A stretch of DNA of 63,783 nt from an uncultured Acetatifactor sp. (GCA_910585015.1 CAJUCT010000017.1:19536-83318); one strand, 5' to 3'. Numbered from the stretch's first letter, positions 41,536 through 50,898 are shown. Numbers and translations: made by a program. The notes: generated by a model not told the origin, from the sequence alone.

Positions 41536-42942
41536 CTAATAGATAAACTGTGCGTCGTTTACAGCGGCAGCCTCTAACACAATGTAATCATAAACGTTAA
41601 GTCCATACCGGGTGTTGGACTTAACAATCGCATACTCTTCATTCTTGTACAGGATATTAATCTGCCTGAAGTCCGCATACCCTTTGTTCATATTGTACAC
41701 ACCCGTAAGGGAAGCCCTGCGGCTGATGGTATATTTCTCCTGGCTGTCCGGCATGACAATATTGGAGCCAAGCTGCAATGCGGCGCTGTCCAGATAGTAC
41801 TCTTTGTTCTCTTCATCGTAATTATATACGGAGGTCTCCAGAAACTCACTGTAAATATTTCCCTCTTCATTGTAGCGCTCCAGAATCACACCGTCTGAAC
41901 CGTCCGCCCCCTTCGTCATATACTCGCTGGGCACCAGGTAGAAATCCTTCTGGACAATGGAAGAAACAGGAATTTTCAGCCCCACCTCATCATTCAATAT
42001 CAACTCAATATCCACATAACGGTCAGTGGCAAAGGTCACCATAGAATTGTTAAAATCCAGTTGGACAAGGGGGGTCCCGTCGCTGCCCCGTATCAACTTG
42101 GCCGTGGCCCAGGACTCATATTGATTCTTTAAAAACCGGATTTTGACAGTGCTCTTTTCCTGCAGCATAAGTCCCATATCCTCTTCTACAGGAATCACCA
42201 GGGACCAGTTTTCATTTGTAGCAAGCTTGTACACCTCATCCCCCTGGGTAATCAGATCCACGCCCAGAAGCTGTTTTTTTTCATAGTCTTTGTCATCAAA
42301 CATATCGGCGGATACCATCTCAGGGGTCAACTGCTCATAACCGTCTGTCCAATAGGTTACAATACCGGTGTCGCTGCTGCGGCAGAAATCCACCATATTA
42401 ATCAGATCACTGCTATTGTTGATATTGTTGATGCTCTGCATCATGTTGGCATTGGCCAGTCTCATGACCGTTCCCTTCAAACTGTATTTAAAATTATATG
42501 TACTGCTGAAGTCTGTAGGGTCAAAACCATGAATAAAGCTGACTACCTCGCCCCGCAGTTCCGCCAGTTCCCGCTCGCTGAGAGCATTGTCTCCCATATC
42601 GGTGCTTTGCAGATAGTCGTTGAGCCGCCCTGTCTCATCCACCGTGTAAACCAAATCTCCACAGGCCACCCGCTCTCCCTCCCGGGCATAATAGTTGATG
42701 TAGCCTGCTTTTTCAGCGGTAACCACACTTTCCTGTCGTATGGCAATGCCGCAGTAGGTGTAGTTTGTGGCCAGAGATCCTTCCTTGACCTCATAGGGCG
42801 ATATATGCTCTACCTGCAGGGAGGCAAAAATGCAGTATATCACATAGACCAGGATGGCCACAAAGATGATCATGCCGATATTCAGATTCAGGGGTTTTCG
42901 ATATTTCCTGATATTGTTAGGGGGCTGCTTTCTCTGTGCCAC
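41536..42942 (-). CDS. HlyD-like membrane-anchored adaptor protein
   Basis: A 468-residue protein with one N-terminal membrane helix (about residues 24-42) and a large extracellular part with beta-barrel/lipoyl-like segments (ESVVTAEKAGYINYYAREGERV and PVEEDMGLMLQEKSTVKIRFL). Proteins of this kind stand before ylmE-sepF in many Clostridia and are annotated as HlyD-family efflux adaptors, but no transporter is encoded nearby. A role in division or envelope assembly is equally likely by context. The start is GTG 42942 with AGGAGGT close upstream, preceded by the bare HL1 tail GGAACTCTTAATAGGAGG. Confidence 0.85.
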   Translation of the reverse strand: MAQRKQPPNNIRKYRKPLNLNIGMIIFVAILVYVIYCIFASLQVEHISPYEVKEGSLATNYTYCGIAIRQESVVTAEKAGYINYYAREGERVACGDLVYTVDETGRLNDYLQSTDMGDNALSERELAELRGEVVSFIHGFDPTDFSSTYNFKYSLKGTVMRLANANMMQSINNINNSSDLINMVDFCRSSDTGIVTYWTDGYEQLTPEMVSADMFDDKDYEKKQLLGVDLITQGDEVYKLATNENWSLVIPVEEDMGLMLQEKSTVKIRFLKNQYESWATAKLIRGSDGTPLVQLDFNNSMVTFATDRYVDIELILNDEVGLKIPVSSIVQKDFYLVPSEYMTKGADGSDGVILERYNEEGNIYSEFLETSVYNYDEENKEYYLDSAALQLGSNIVMPDSQEKYTISRRASLTGVYNMNKGYADFRQINILYKNEEYAIVKSNTRYGLNVYDYIVLEAAAVNDAQFIY

Positions 42943-42959
42943 CGTTTACCTCCTATTAA

Positions 42960-42999
42960 GAGTTCCGTATGTTCCCTATGTTCCCTATGTTCCGCATAC
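42960..42999 (-). repeat. HL1 tail with 9-bp direct repeats
   Basis: On the plus strand GTTCCCTAT is repeated with a 9-bp period at 42971, 42980 and 42989, preceded by the HL1 tail complement GAGTTCCG (42960). On the minus strand it reads GTATGCGGAACATAGGGAAC...CATACGGAACTC: GTATG/CATAC could pair, but the long stem of the family is absent. Confidence 0.6.
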
Positions 43000-43004
43000 A
43001 CTTA

Positions 43005-43040
43005 GAAAAAAGCCCCAGTTCCATGTCCGAGGCTTTTGTC
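43005..43040 (-). terminator. Terminator after the P-loop protein gene
   Basis: On the minus strand AAAAGCC (43037-43031) pairs with GGCTTTT (43014-43008), extended by TC/GG, followed by a run of Ts. It separates the 43094 gene from the HlyD-like gene. Confidence 0.7.
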
Positions 43041-43093
43041 TGTACGTTTTTCCAATGTTTCTTAATGTAAAGCATATAAACGGCAAATCCCGC

Positions 43094-43513
43094 TTACAGA
43101 GAAATGATAATATTCTTCTTAACATCCTCAGGCAGTTCCCCTTCATCCTTGGAAACGCTCAGGATAAAGTCCACGCCTGTAGTCTTGCTGACCCTCTCCA
43201 GCTTGGCAACCGTATCTGTGATATCCGAACCCTCCAGGCAGGAAATCTTCAGAAAGCTGTCAAAATACATCTGCTGCAGATCATGATCCTGTGAGATAAT
43301 GCCGCTGACAAAGCCTGTGAACTCACTGGCACTCTCAATCATGAACTGTGATACATCGATCAACCGGACCTTATTGTTAAGCTCATACATATGTTTGGTA
43401 CTCTTATCCAGGTATACGATATTACCTGTGATATTCTTCACTTCACTATTTACCTTGTCCAATAACTGTTTTGTCTTTCCTTTACCTTTATTGCCTACGA
43501 TCAGCTGAACCAT
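43094..43513 (-). CDS. P-loop ATP-binding protein, small (PilT-like annotation)
   Basis: A 139-residue soluble protein with a Walker A motif GNKGKGKT at residues 7-14 and a Walker B-like hydrophobic strand VDFILSVSKDE near the C-terminus. Homologues are common in Lachnospiraceae and sometimes labelled twitching motility protein PilT, but it is far too short and lacks that fold; the function is unknown. AGGAGGGTT precedes the ATG. It is monocistronic, with its own promoter and terminator. Confidence 0.8.
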   Translation of the reverse strand: MVQLIVGNKGKGKTKQLLDKVNSEVKNITGNIVYLDKSTKHMYELNNKVRLIDVSQFMIESASEFTGFVSGIISQDHDLQQMYFDSFLKISCLEGSDITDTVAKLERVSKTTGVDFILSVSKDEGELPEDVKKNIIISL

Positions 43514-43551
43514 TGGTAACCCTCCTAAAGTAAATTTTTAGAACTATCTTT

Positions 43552-43580
43552 ATTATAGTTTATATCAGGATAAAAAACAA
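43552..43580 (-). promoter_or_regulatory. Promoter of the P-loop protein gene
   Basis: On the minus strand TTGTTT (43580-43575), a 17-bp spacer and TATAAT (43557-43552). Confidence 0.75.
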
Positions 43581-43583
43581 CCT

Positions 43584-44585
43584 TTAATTCTGTATTTCAC
43601 CCAATAAATCTATCATTTTTTCATAGGCCAGATCCCTGGTTTCCGCTTTCAGTATGACAGAGATATAGGGAGATCCTCCCGCATCTCTGGAAAGCAGCAT
43701 CAGACAACTCTTGGCCGCATTGGTGGTGCCGGTCTTGCCGCCGATCACCGTAATATTGTCAGGCGCCTTATAATTTCCTCTCAAAAACAGATTGGAAGTC
43801 CGCACATTGATGTTTTTTACCGCCCCGGAGGAATCGCTGTATGTAGCCTCATAACTGCTGGTCTGGATGATCTCGTTGAATTTCTCATATTTCAGAGCCT
43901 CGTCAAAGATCAGATAGAGGTCATATGCTGTGGTGTAATGCTCATCCTGCGTCAGGCCGTGTGGATTCATGAAATGTGTGTTGGTAGCCCCCAGTTCCAG
44001 TGCTTCCTGGTTCATCAGTTCCACAAAATGCTCCACACTGCCGCCCACATTCTCCGCAATCATCATGGCCGCATCATTGGCGCTATGTAATAAAAGCACA
44101 TATAGCGCCTGGTTCAGGGTCATGGTGTCCCCTGGCTTTAGCCCGCACAGGGTAGCGCCGGTCTCGGTGATATTCACCGCACTGGTGGCTGTCATCACTT
44201 GGTCAATGCTGCCGTATTTGAGAGCTACAAGTGCCGTCATCACCTTGGTCAGACTGGCCGGATGCAGCTTTTCGTGGGCATTCTTGGCATACAGTACCTG
44301 ACAGCTGCTAAGATCAAAGAGAACCGCCGCCTCCGCCTGCGTCATGTCCACCGTTTCCTCGTTCATCACATTCTCTGTCACCACACACAGATCCTCTGCA
44401 AAGGTGTGGGCGGCCTTGCTGTTCTGGCGGCTGATCACGTTGAAGCCGCTGACTGCCGCATCCGGATTGTAAGGCATGTCGTAAGCCTGCCGGCCACAGC
44501 CCATACACCCCAGGGCCATCACAGCGCCAAGGAAAAGGCAGATTACTTTTATCCTGAGATTATTTGTACATTTCACGCCACTCAA
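43584..44585 (-). CDS. dacF: D-alanyl-D-alanine carboxypeptidase (DacF-type PBP)
   Basis: A low-molecular-mass PBP that trims the D-Ala end of peptidoglycan stem peptides. The three serine-acyltransferase motifs are present: SLTK (in HPASLTKVMTALVAL), SAN (HSANDAAMMIAENVGGS) and KTGT (GGKTGTTNAAKS). The N-terminus has a hydrophobic segment ending in LGCMGC, possibly a lipoprotein signal but with an atypical lipobox. The start is TTG 44585 or GTG 44576, both overlapping the mgsA end. It may be involved in vegetative or spore wall maturation; DacF in Bacillus is sporulation-linked. Confidence 0.93.
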   Translation of the reverse strand: MSGVKCTNNLRIKVICLFLGAVMALGCMGCGRQAYDMPYNPDAAVSGFNVISRQNSKAAHTFAEDLCVVTENVMNEETVDMTQAEAAVLFDLSSCQVLYAKNAHEKLHPASLTKVMTALVALKYGSIDQVMTATSAVNITETGATLCGLKPGDTMTLNQALYVLLLHSANDAAMMIAENVGGSVEHFVELMNQEALELGATNTHFMNPHGLTQDEHYTTAYDLYLIFDEALKYEKFNEIIQTSSYEATYSDSSGAVKNINVRTSNLFLRGNYKAPDNITVIGGKTGTTNAAKSCLMLLSRDAGGSPYISVILKAETRDLAYEKMIDLLGEIQN

Positions 44586-44955
44586 GGTCTCCTCTGTCTA
44601 AGGACTTAATCAACAGTTCCGCCGTAGCCAGGTTGGTCGCCAGGGGAATGTTGTGCATATCACACAGCTTCACTACATTATTCACGTCCGGCTCATGGGA
44701 TTTGGGGGTCAGCGGATCCCGCAGAAAGATCACCAGATCCATCTGGTTATGCTCAATCTGGGCTCCAATCTGCTGCTCTCCTCCCAGGTGACCGGCCAGG
44801 AACTTGTGAATATTCAGGTTGGTCACCTCTTCGATCAGCCGCCCGGTAGTGCCCGTGGCATACAGATCATTTTTGTTCAGTATCCCCCGATACGCAATAC
44901 AAAAATTCTGCATCAGTTTTTTCTTTGCATCATGTGCAATGAGTGCAATATTCAT
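44560..44955 (-). CDS. mgsA: Methylglyoxal synthase
   Basis: Converts dihydroxyacetone phosphate to methylglyoxal. The 131-residue product has the family's HDAKKKLMQNF, the phosphate-binding TGTTGRLIEE and the active-site aspartates in LGGEQQIGA and FLRDPLTPKSHEPDVN. Its last codons overlap the dacF start, and the rodA gene precedes it by 75 bp. The min-rodA-mgsA order is common in Clostridia. Confidence 0.95.
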   Translation of the reverse strand: MNIALIAHDAKKKLMQNFCIAYRGILNKNDLYATGTTGRLIEEVTNLNIHKFLAGHLGGEQQIGAQIEHNQMDLVIFLRDPLTPKSHEPDVNNVVKLCDMHNIPLATNLATAELLIKSLDRGDLEWREMYK

Positions 44956-45030
44956 GTTACAACACCTCTCTCATACAATATATAGCTTTTCTTTTCCTGT
45001 GAAACACAGGTTACCCCTTCCGCAGCAGGC

Positions 45031-46140
45031 TCATCTTTTGGCCTGCAGGCGCACATTTAACACAAAGCCCATACCTATGAACAGGCTCATCAGAGAAGTC
45101 AGACCATAACTTACAAAGGGCAATGTCAGACCGGTGGTGGGCAGTATGAAGGTCGCCACCCCGATATTGATAAATGCCTGTATCCCCACCAAGCCCCCCA
45201 TGCTGGCGGCGATAATCGTACCTGCCGGGTCCCTGGCCCTGCGGGCAATGTGGATACATTCCAGAGTGATCAGCATCTCCAGCAAAATGACTGTAATACT
45301 GCCTTTGAACCCGAACTCTTCGCCGATCACGGCAAAGATAAAGTCCGTCTGGGCCTCGGAGATAAAGTTGCCGTTTTTCACGGATGTTATCTCGTTGTTC
45401 TTATACCCCTTGCCGTCCAGCATACCGGAGGCTATCGCCGTCACGGAATTTAACTGCTGGTAAGCCGTGGTAGTGGCGTACTGCTCCGGATAGATAAAAG
45501 CCAGGATTCGCCCTCTCTGGTTGTTGGTCAGCACCGTACTGTTGGGCTGCAGGGCCAGCGCCACCAGCAGCGCCAGCGCCGGTACGGCAACGGCCAGCAC
45601 ACCGAAAATCACTTTGAAACTCAGTCCCCCGGCAAACATGATAATGCAGAACAACGCCAGTACCACAATGCTGGTAGACAGATCCGGCTGTTTATAGATC
45701 AGATACCATGGCACTGCCGCAAAAAAAACGCACAGCGCAATAATGCGGAAGGTATTTAACTTCTCTATATGTTTCATAATAAACTGTGCGAAGAATAAAA
45801 TCAACAAAATTTTTGCGGTCTCCGACGGTTGAAATCGGAAGCCGCCAGGGAACTGAAACCAGCGCTGCGCGCCTTTCGTCTCATATCCCAGATAACGAAC
45901 CAACAAAAGTAGTACTAAATTCCCAAGGTACATCAGCCAGTATAGCTTCAATAAAACCGTATAGTCAAACAGGGAGATCACCACCATCAAAAAGGTACCT
46001 GCGATCACTCCCAACAGCTGTTTCTGTTGTACCGATGGCTGCGCGCTTCCCACCGCGAAAACCCCGATGGTGGAAAGCGCCAGTATCAGCAGGATTAACT
46101 TAAAGTCGTAATTCCTGATTCGATAGCCCTTGTTAAACAT
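45031..46140 (-). CDS. rodA: RodA-type SEDS peptidoglycan glycosyltransferase
   Basis: A SEDS-family polymerase that extends glycan strands with a class B PBP. The 369 residues form about ten membrane helices; the family signature segments WFQFPGGFRFQPSETAKI, the DLSTSIVVLAL and the TDFIFAVIGEEFGFKGS motifs are present, as is the C-terminal PFVSYGLTSLMS. Its position behind minE and downstream of PBP2 (its likely partner, 47998) supports a role in elongation rather than division (FtsW) or sporulation (SpoVE). Confidence 0.93.
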   Translation of the reverse strand: MFNKGYRIRNYDFKLILLILALSTIGVFAVGSAQPSVQQKQLLGVIAGTFLMVVISLFDYTVLLKLYWLMYLGNLVLLLLVRYLGYETKGAQRWFQFPGGFRFQPSETAKILLILFFAQFIMKHIEKLNTFRIIALCVFFAAVPWYLIYKQPDLSTSIVVLALFCIIMFAGGLSFKVIFGVLAVAVPALALLVALALQPNSTVLTNNQRGRILAFIYPEQYATTTAYQQLNSVTAIASGMLDGKGYKNNEITSVKNGNFISEAQTDFIFAVIGEEFGFKGSITVILLEMLITLECIHIARRARDPAGTIIAASMGGLVGIQAFINIGVATFILPTTGLTLPFVSYGLTSLMSLFIGMGFVLNVRLQAKR

Positions 46141-46156
46141 TCTTTAATGCATCCTC

Positions 46157-46426
46157 TTATGATTGCTTATTCAGATCCAGTATGGGTATACTGGCGCTGA
46201 GCACGGGAGTTCTCATCCCCCTCTTGCTCAGGCTGCCTGTTTTACTGATCTGGATATCCATATTCCCGGTATCAATCTTCATGTATTTGGATATCACTTT
46301 GGCAATATCCGTCTTTATCAGCTCCATCATCTCTGGGGAACAGTTGACTCTGTCTGAAATCAACAGGATCCTCAACCTATCCTTTGCGACTTCGCAAGAG
46401 CTTTTTTTTCTGAAAAAATGTCTCAT
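46157..46426 (-). CDS. minE: Cell division topological specificity factor MinE
   Basis: Drives pole-to-pole oscillation of MinD by stimulating its ATPase. The 89-residue protein has the MinE pattern: CEVAKDRLRILLISDRVNC in the MinD-binding region, then MMELIKTDIAKVISKYMKID. A basic N-terminus (RHFFRKKSS) would form the membrane-binding helix. It follows minD by 18 bp and precedes rodA by 16 bp. MinE rather than DivIVA-MinJ for MinCD control is typical for Clostridia. Confidence 0.93.
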   Translation of the reverse strand: MRHFFRKKSSCEVAKDRLRILLISDRVNCSPEMMELIKTDIAKVISKYMKIDTGNMDIQISKTGSLSKRGMRTPVLSASIPILDLNKQS

Positions 46427-46444
46427 GCTTCAAATCGCCCCCTC

Positions 46445-47236
46445 TCATACCTTGTGGAAAATACCGCTCACCCTTGTCCAGAAGGATATGGTTTTTTCCA
46501 TGTTCAGGAACGGGACCTCCTTGCCAAGTACACGCTGACATACATTGTGATATGCCATTCCCGCAGGGGTATTGGTGCCGACCAGCGGCTCCCCCTGATT
46601 GGTGCTGACTACCACGTTTTCATCGTCAGGTATGATGCCGATCAGCGGCACGGCCAAAATATCTACCACGTCCGAGGCAGACATCATATCTCCTCTCTTT
46701 ACCATGTCCATGCGCAGCCGGTTGATGATTAGGTCCATTTTCTGGAAACCGTTGGCCTCCAGTAGACCGATGATTCGGTCCGCGTCCCGGATGGCGGATA
46801 CCTCCGGCGTAGTCACCACCAAAGCCCTGTCCGCTCCGGCGATGGCATTCTGGAAGCCCTGTTCAATGCCTGCGGGGCAGTCCAATATAATATAGTCGAA
46901 CTGTTCCTTTAGGTGCTCGATTACCTTGACCATCTGGCCGGGGGTCACGGCGCTTTTGTCCCGGGTCTGGGCCGAGGGCATCAGGTACAGACCCGGGTTG
47001 CGCTTATCCCGAATAAGCGCCTGCTTCACCCGGCAGCTTCCCTCCACCACATCCACCAGATTGTATACAATCCGGTTTTCAAGGCCCATGACTACGTCCA
47101 GATTGCGCAGACCGATATCGGTATCAATCAGGCACACTTTCTTCCCCGCCTTGGCCAGACCGGTTCCAACGTTTGCAGATGTGGTGGTCTTACCCACACC
47201 GCCTTTCCCTGATGTGACGACAATTACTTCGCTCAT
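46445..47236 (-). CDS. minD: Septum site-determining ATPase MinD
   Basis: A 263-residue deviant Walker A ATPase that recruits MinC to the membrane. KGGVGKTTTSANVG is at about residues 9-22, IDTDIGLRNLDVVMGLENR follows, and YIILDCPAGIEQGF holds the Walker B Asp. The C-terminal amphipathic membrane-targeting helix is present (FLNMEKTISFWTRVSGIF). ATG 47236 is preferred, four codons inside the open frame, with GGAGG five bases upstream. minC is upstream and minE downstream. Confidence 0.97.
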   Translation of the reverse strand: MSEVIVVTSGKGGVGKTTTSANVGTGLAKAGKKVCLIDTDIGLRNLDVVMGLENRIVYNLVDVVEGSCRVKQALIRDKRNPGLYLMPSAQTRDKSAVTPGQMVKVIEHLKEQFDYIILDCPAGIEQGFQNAIAGADRALVVTTPEVSAIRDADRIIGLLEANGFQKMDLIINRLRMDMVKRGDMMSASDVVDILAVPLIGIIPDDENVVVSTNQGEPLVGTNTPAGMAYHNVCQRVLGKEVPFLNMEKTISFWTRVSGIFHKV

Positions 47237-47294
47237 ACTTACCTCCATCCTGCCACGCCTATGGCACTATCATAATCGTCGCCCGAACCCCGGT

Positions 47295-47975
47295 TTAAAA
47301 GGTGTCCAGTATCTCCTTGGTAAGCGGTTCCATGACAATCTTATCGTTTTTCACATGCGCGATTTTCGGCTGTACCTTGGAGCGGATTCCCCACTTTGTC
47401 TGTTTGTTGTTGCTTTTATATTTGAAATCGCCGATTTTTAATCTTTCCGGCTCCATTTCAAGCGCTGCCACATAGTTTCCTTCCATTCCCTCGCTGACGT
47501 CGGTTCCCGCATAAGCCTCCCCATACAATCCTCCCAAAATAATGATATTTCCCCGGGACATCACTGCGCTGCCCGGATATACATCTCCCAATATGATAAT
47601 ACTGCTCTCCGTCTCCAGTACCTCGCGGTTTTTCAGGGAACCCTTGTGGAGCTGCCCTTCACTGCCTACCGGCAGCTTTTTCTGTACCTTTTGGATTGCC
47701 TTGATATAGCGTCTGTCAGTCTCTTCATCCTTGCCCACAATGCAGACAAGGTTTAAGTCGCTGGACTGGCGGATGACATCCACCAGAGCCAGTTCCTGAT
47801 TATGTTCCAGTCTGCGCCCCTCATAGGAAAGCGCCACGTCCGCATTGCCGAAAAAGCCGCGCGAACTGCAAAGCTTGGCCGCCAGTTCCTCCGTGATCTG
47901 CTCAAAGGGCACATCCTCCCTCATGATCAGATTAATACCGTTTTGATAACTCTTAATTACCACTGCATCCTTCAT
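47295..47975 (-). CDS. minC: Septum site-determining protein MinC
   Basis: Inhibits FtsZ polymerisation away from mid-cell. The 226 residues contain an N-terminal domain that binds FtsZ (INLIMREDVPFEQITEELAAKL) and a C-terminal beta-helix with the repeating hydrophobic-glycine pattern (IIILGDVYPGSAVMSRGNII ILGGLYGEAYAG) that contacts MinD. It begins 22 bp after the PBP2 stop. That gap is essentially the HL1 tail plus ribosome binding site (GGAACTCTAAATAGGAG), without a hairpin. Confidence 0.95.
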   Translation of the reverse strand: MKDAVVIKSYQNGINLIMREDVPFEQITEELAAKLCSSRGFFGNADVALSYEGRRLEHNQELALVDVIRQSSDLNLVCIVGKDEETDRRYIKAIQKVQKKLPVGSEGQLHKGSLKNREVLETESSIIILGDVYPGSAVMSRGNIIILGGLYGEAYAGTDVSEGMEGNYVAALEMEPERLKIGDFKYKSNNKQTKWGIRSKVQPKIAHVKNDKIVMEPLTKEILDTF

Positions 47976-47997
47976 TGTCTCTCCTATTTAGAGTTCC

Positions 47998-50898
47998 TTA
48001 TATCTCATTGATCGTGACACCGGCTTCAGGAGTAGCCGCCATGCCGTCTATAATCTCCTCCGCGGGCTCTAAGCCATAGTAGTACGATATTACATCCTTG
48101 GCCGTCTGAGCCGCGTAATCCGAAGAATAGCCGAAGGGAATTCTGACGGTGATGGCAATCTCCGGCATGTCGTAGGGCGCGTAACCCACGAAAAGCGCAT
48201 GGTTGGGACGGCTGATGATCTGCTGCGCAGTACCTGTCTTGCCCGCAACCTTCACGCTCAACTCGTTAAAATAACTCTTTCCTTCCACCACCCGGCGCAG
48301 CCCCAGCCGTATGGCGTTCCAATACTCCACAGGTATATCCACCGTGCCCTGCAGGGTCGATTTCTGCCGCGTCAGCACCGTTCCTTCCTTATCCTGCACA
48401 TGGTCAAGGAGTGTCAGGTTGTAGCAGTTCCCCCCATTGGCCACCGTGGCCACATAACGAGTCAGTCCTACGGCGGTGAAGCTGTTGGTTCCCTGGCCTA
48501 TGGCGGAAGGGATGGGCAACTCGTCGGAGACGGAGGGCTGCGATTCCTCGATCTCCACACCGGATTTTTCTGTCAATCCATACATCTCCGCGTATTTGGC
48601 CAACACATCCAGACCATCCTGGGCATTGTAGTTCCCGCTTTTTGTCGCAAATCGATATCCGATATCGTAGAAAAAGAAATTGCAGGAATTTTGGATGGCC
48701 TCCGTCAGGTTCAGGGAACCGTGGCCGCTGCGCCTCCAACATCTCGGCGAAGGTGTTACCTGGGTGTAGGCACCGGTGCAGTTCACCTTGCTGCTTAGGG
48801 AGACCTCTCCCTCCATAAGAGCCGCCGTGGCGGATACCATCTTAAAGGTGGAACCTGGTGCCGCAGCATACTGGGTGGCGTAATTCAGCATGGGGCTGGT
48901 TTTGTCCGCCAAAAGTTTGCTGTAATATGCCGGGTCCACAGAATTGGCCATCTTGTTGTTGTCATAGCCTGGATAGGACACCAGAGACAACACTTCGCCT
49001 GTACTCACATCCGTCACCACTACGGCGCCGGTGCAGGGATCAAGAGCCAGCTGCGCCGGCGTAATGTCCATATAGAGTATTCTGTTACGCATAAATTCAT
49101 AGGCGGAAATGTTGCCGTCAAAAAGACTCTGCTCATCCTCGGGCGGGATCTCAATAGCCTTCTGCTCACAGAGGATCATGCAGATCTGTCTGCCGCTGAT
49201 TATGTCGTTCTCGATCATGAACCGGTAGATCAGCTTCTGAAATTCCAGCTCATCATCCAGCGCGTCAAAGACATAGCCGCATATCTTGTCATAAATCTCT
49301 GCGGAATCCGCATACTGTTGTTCCATTTTCAGCTTGTCCACATCAATCCAGTTTACGGCTATACAATGGTTCAAATATTCGTGCAGGCTGATCACCTCAT
49401 CTGTGGACCAGGCAATCTGCACCGGATCGTTGCGATCCAGCAGAGAGGAATCTATAATTCCACCGGCCCGAAGAATATCGTTCACAATGTAGAGTTGGTA
49501 CATCTTGTACTCCAGCGTCAATTTGTTGTAGGGGGTCTTTCTCTCCTGCAATTCCTCCAGCAGGTGCTGATACACCTTCTCCTTGTATTCCAGATACTTT
49601 TCGTGGACGACCTGTTCTGTCTCACCGGCATCTTCTTTATCAAAATGCGTGATATCAATAACATTGTTGTTGATGGCGGCATAGTACACATCGTAGATGG
49701 GGATTTTAATATCCCCGTTGGTGACTTCGGGGGCTTCCTTTGCATTGATGATTTTATCGACCAGTATGCCGGCGATATGCTGCTCCAGAATCTTGTAGCT
49801 GCCTATCTGCAAATCCATGTCCAGCGTCAGGTACACGTCATTGCCCGCCTGGGCCTCCTGGCGGTCCAGGATACTGATCACTTTGCCCATATTGTCCACA
49901 CATACGGTCTCGGAACCCTTGGTGCCCTGCAGGACAGCTTCCATGGACTTTTCGATGCCGCTCTTACCCACCACATCATTGCTGGTATACCGTTCCCCGG
50001 TGCCGCCGCCCGCCAGATCCTGTTCATTGAGATTGGAGAGTTCCTCCGAATCCACCTTGCCGGTATAACCCAGAATATGGGCAAAATATTCGCTCTCGTT
50101 ATACCTGCGCACCGTGTCCTCCACGATGGAGACTCCGTCGAGCTGATCCAGATTTTCCATGATGACAGCCACGGTTTCTACACTCACATCCTTGGCCACG
50201 GTGGTTCCGATATATTTGCGGAAGCTGGTGAGATTCATGGCATAGCGGATATTCATCATCTTCAGAAATTCCTCGGAAGAATAACCCTTCCCGACCAGAA
50301 AATCACTCTTAGTGTCATTCTCCACGGCATACTGGCCAAGACCGAATCTCCTGCCCAGATAATCAAGCACCTCCTGGGGAGTGGCGGTCCGCTCCTCCTC
50401 TTTCAGCTGATCAATGGTGATATATCCATAAACATCCGCCAAAAAACGCAGCAGCCTGGTTCCCGACACATTGTAAGTGTAGTTTCCATGCTCATCCAGC
50501 ACAATATTGAAATCAGTGATTATGTGATCACCATTTTTCTCGATCATACGGATCAGTTCGTGTACAGTGGCGTTAAGCTCCTTGTTTTTATTGGAACTGT
50601 TCTCATAAACATCCTCTATCTTGACAGAGTAAGCCAGTTCATCATAGGCAAGAACATTGCCGCCGCGATCCCGGATGCTGCCCCTGGAACAGGCTATATC
50701 CCTGGTCTTCTCCGTCTGCAGTATGAAGTCGTCCAAGTATTCCTGTCCATGGACGATCTGCAGCACAAAACAGCGGTATACCAGCACTCCCCCCAGCAGT
50801 CCAAAGACAATGGTCAGAAGCGTCAGCCGGCTTGTAAAAAAAATGATGATATCTTCTTTCAGCTTGTCAAACAAATTTCTTCGCTCTCTTTCTCTCAA
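47998..50898 (-). CDS. mrdA: Penicillin-binding protein 2 (class B transpeptidase)
   Basis: A large (966-residue) class B PBP for cell elongation. One membrane helix near residues 20-45, a PBP dimer/pedestal region, then the transpeptidase domain with STFK (PGSTFKMVSATAAL), SCN (NSCNFFFYDIGY) and KTGTA (VAGKTGTAQQI). An insertion of roughly 250 residues between the pedestal and the transpeptidase is typical of Lachnospiraceae PBP2 and larger than the Bacillus protein. The start is TTG 50898 with GGAGGG close before it; no ATG is available nearby. It overlaps mreD by 32 bp. Confidence 0.93.
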   Translation of the reverse strand: MRERERRNLFDKLKEDIIIFFTSRLTLLTIVFGLLGGVLVYRCFVLQIVHGQEYLDDFILQTEKTRDIACSRGSIRDRGGNVLAYDELAYSVKIEDVYENSSNKNKELNATVHELIRMIEKNGDHIITDFNIVLDEHGNYTYNVSGTRLLRFLADVYGYITIDQLKEEERTATPQEVLDYLGRRFGLGQYAVENDTKSDFLVGKGYSSEEFLKMMNIRYAMNLTSFRKYIGTTVAKDVSVETVAVIMENLDQLDGVSIVEDTVRRYNESEYFAHILGYTGKVDSEELSNLNEQDLAGGGTGERYTSNDVVGKSGIEKSMEAVLQGTKGSETVCVDNMGKVISILDRQEAQAGNDVYLTLDMDLQIGSYKILEQHIAGILVDKIINAKEAPEVTNGDIKIPIYDVYYAAINNNVIDITHFDKEDAGETEQVVHEKYLEYKEKVYQHLLEELQERKTPYNKLTLEYKMYQLYIVNDILRAGGIIDSSLLDRNDPVQIAWSTDEVISLHEYLNHCIAVNWIDVDKLKMEQQYADSAEIYDKICGYVFDALDDELEFQKLIYRFMIENDIISGRQICMILCEQKAIEIPPEDEQSLFDGNISAYEFMRNRILYMDITPAQLALDPCTGAVVVTDVSTGEVLSLVSYPGYDNNKMANSVDPAYYSKLLADKTSPMLNYATQYAAAPGSTFKMVSATAALMEGEVSLSSKVNCTGAYTQVTPSPRCWRRSGHGSLNLTEAIQNSCNFFFYDIGYRFATKSGNYNAQDGLDVLAKYAEMYGLTEKSGVEIEESQPSVSDELPIPSAIGQGTNSFTAVGLTRYVATVANGGNCYNLTLLDHVQDKEGTVLTRQKSTLQGTVDIPVEYWNAIRLGLRRVVEGKSYFNELSVKVAGKTGTAQQIISRPNHALFVGYAPYDMPEIAITVRIPFGYSSDYAAQTAKDVISYYYGLEPAEEIIDGMAATPEAGVTINEI

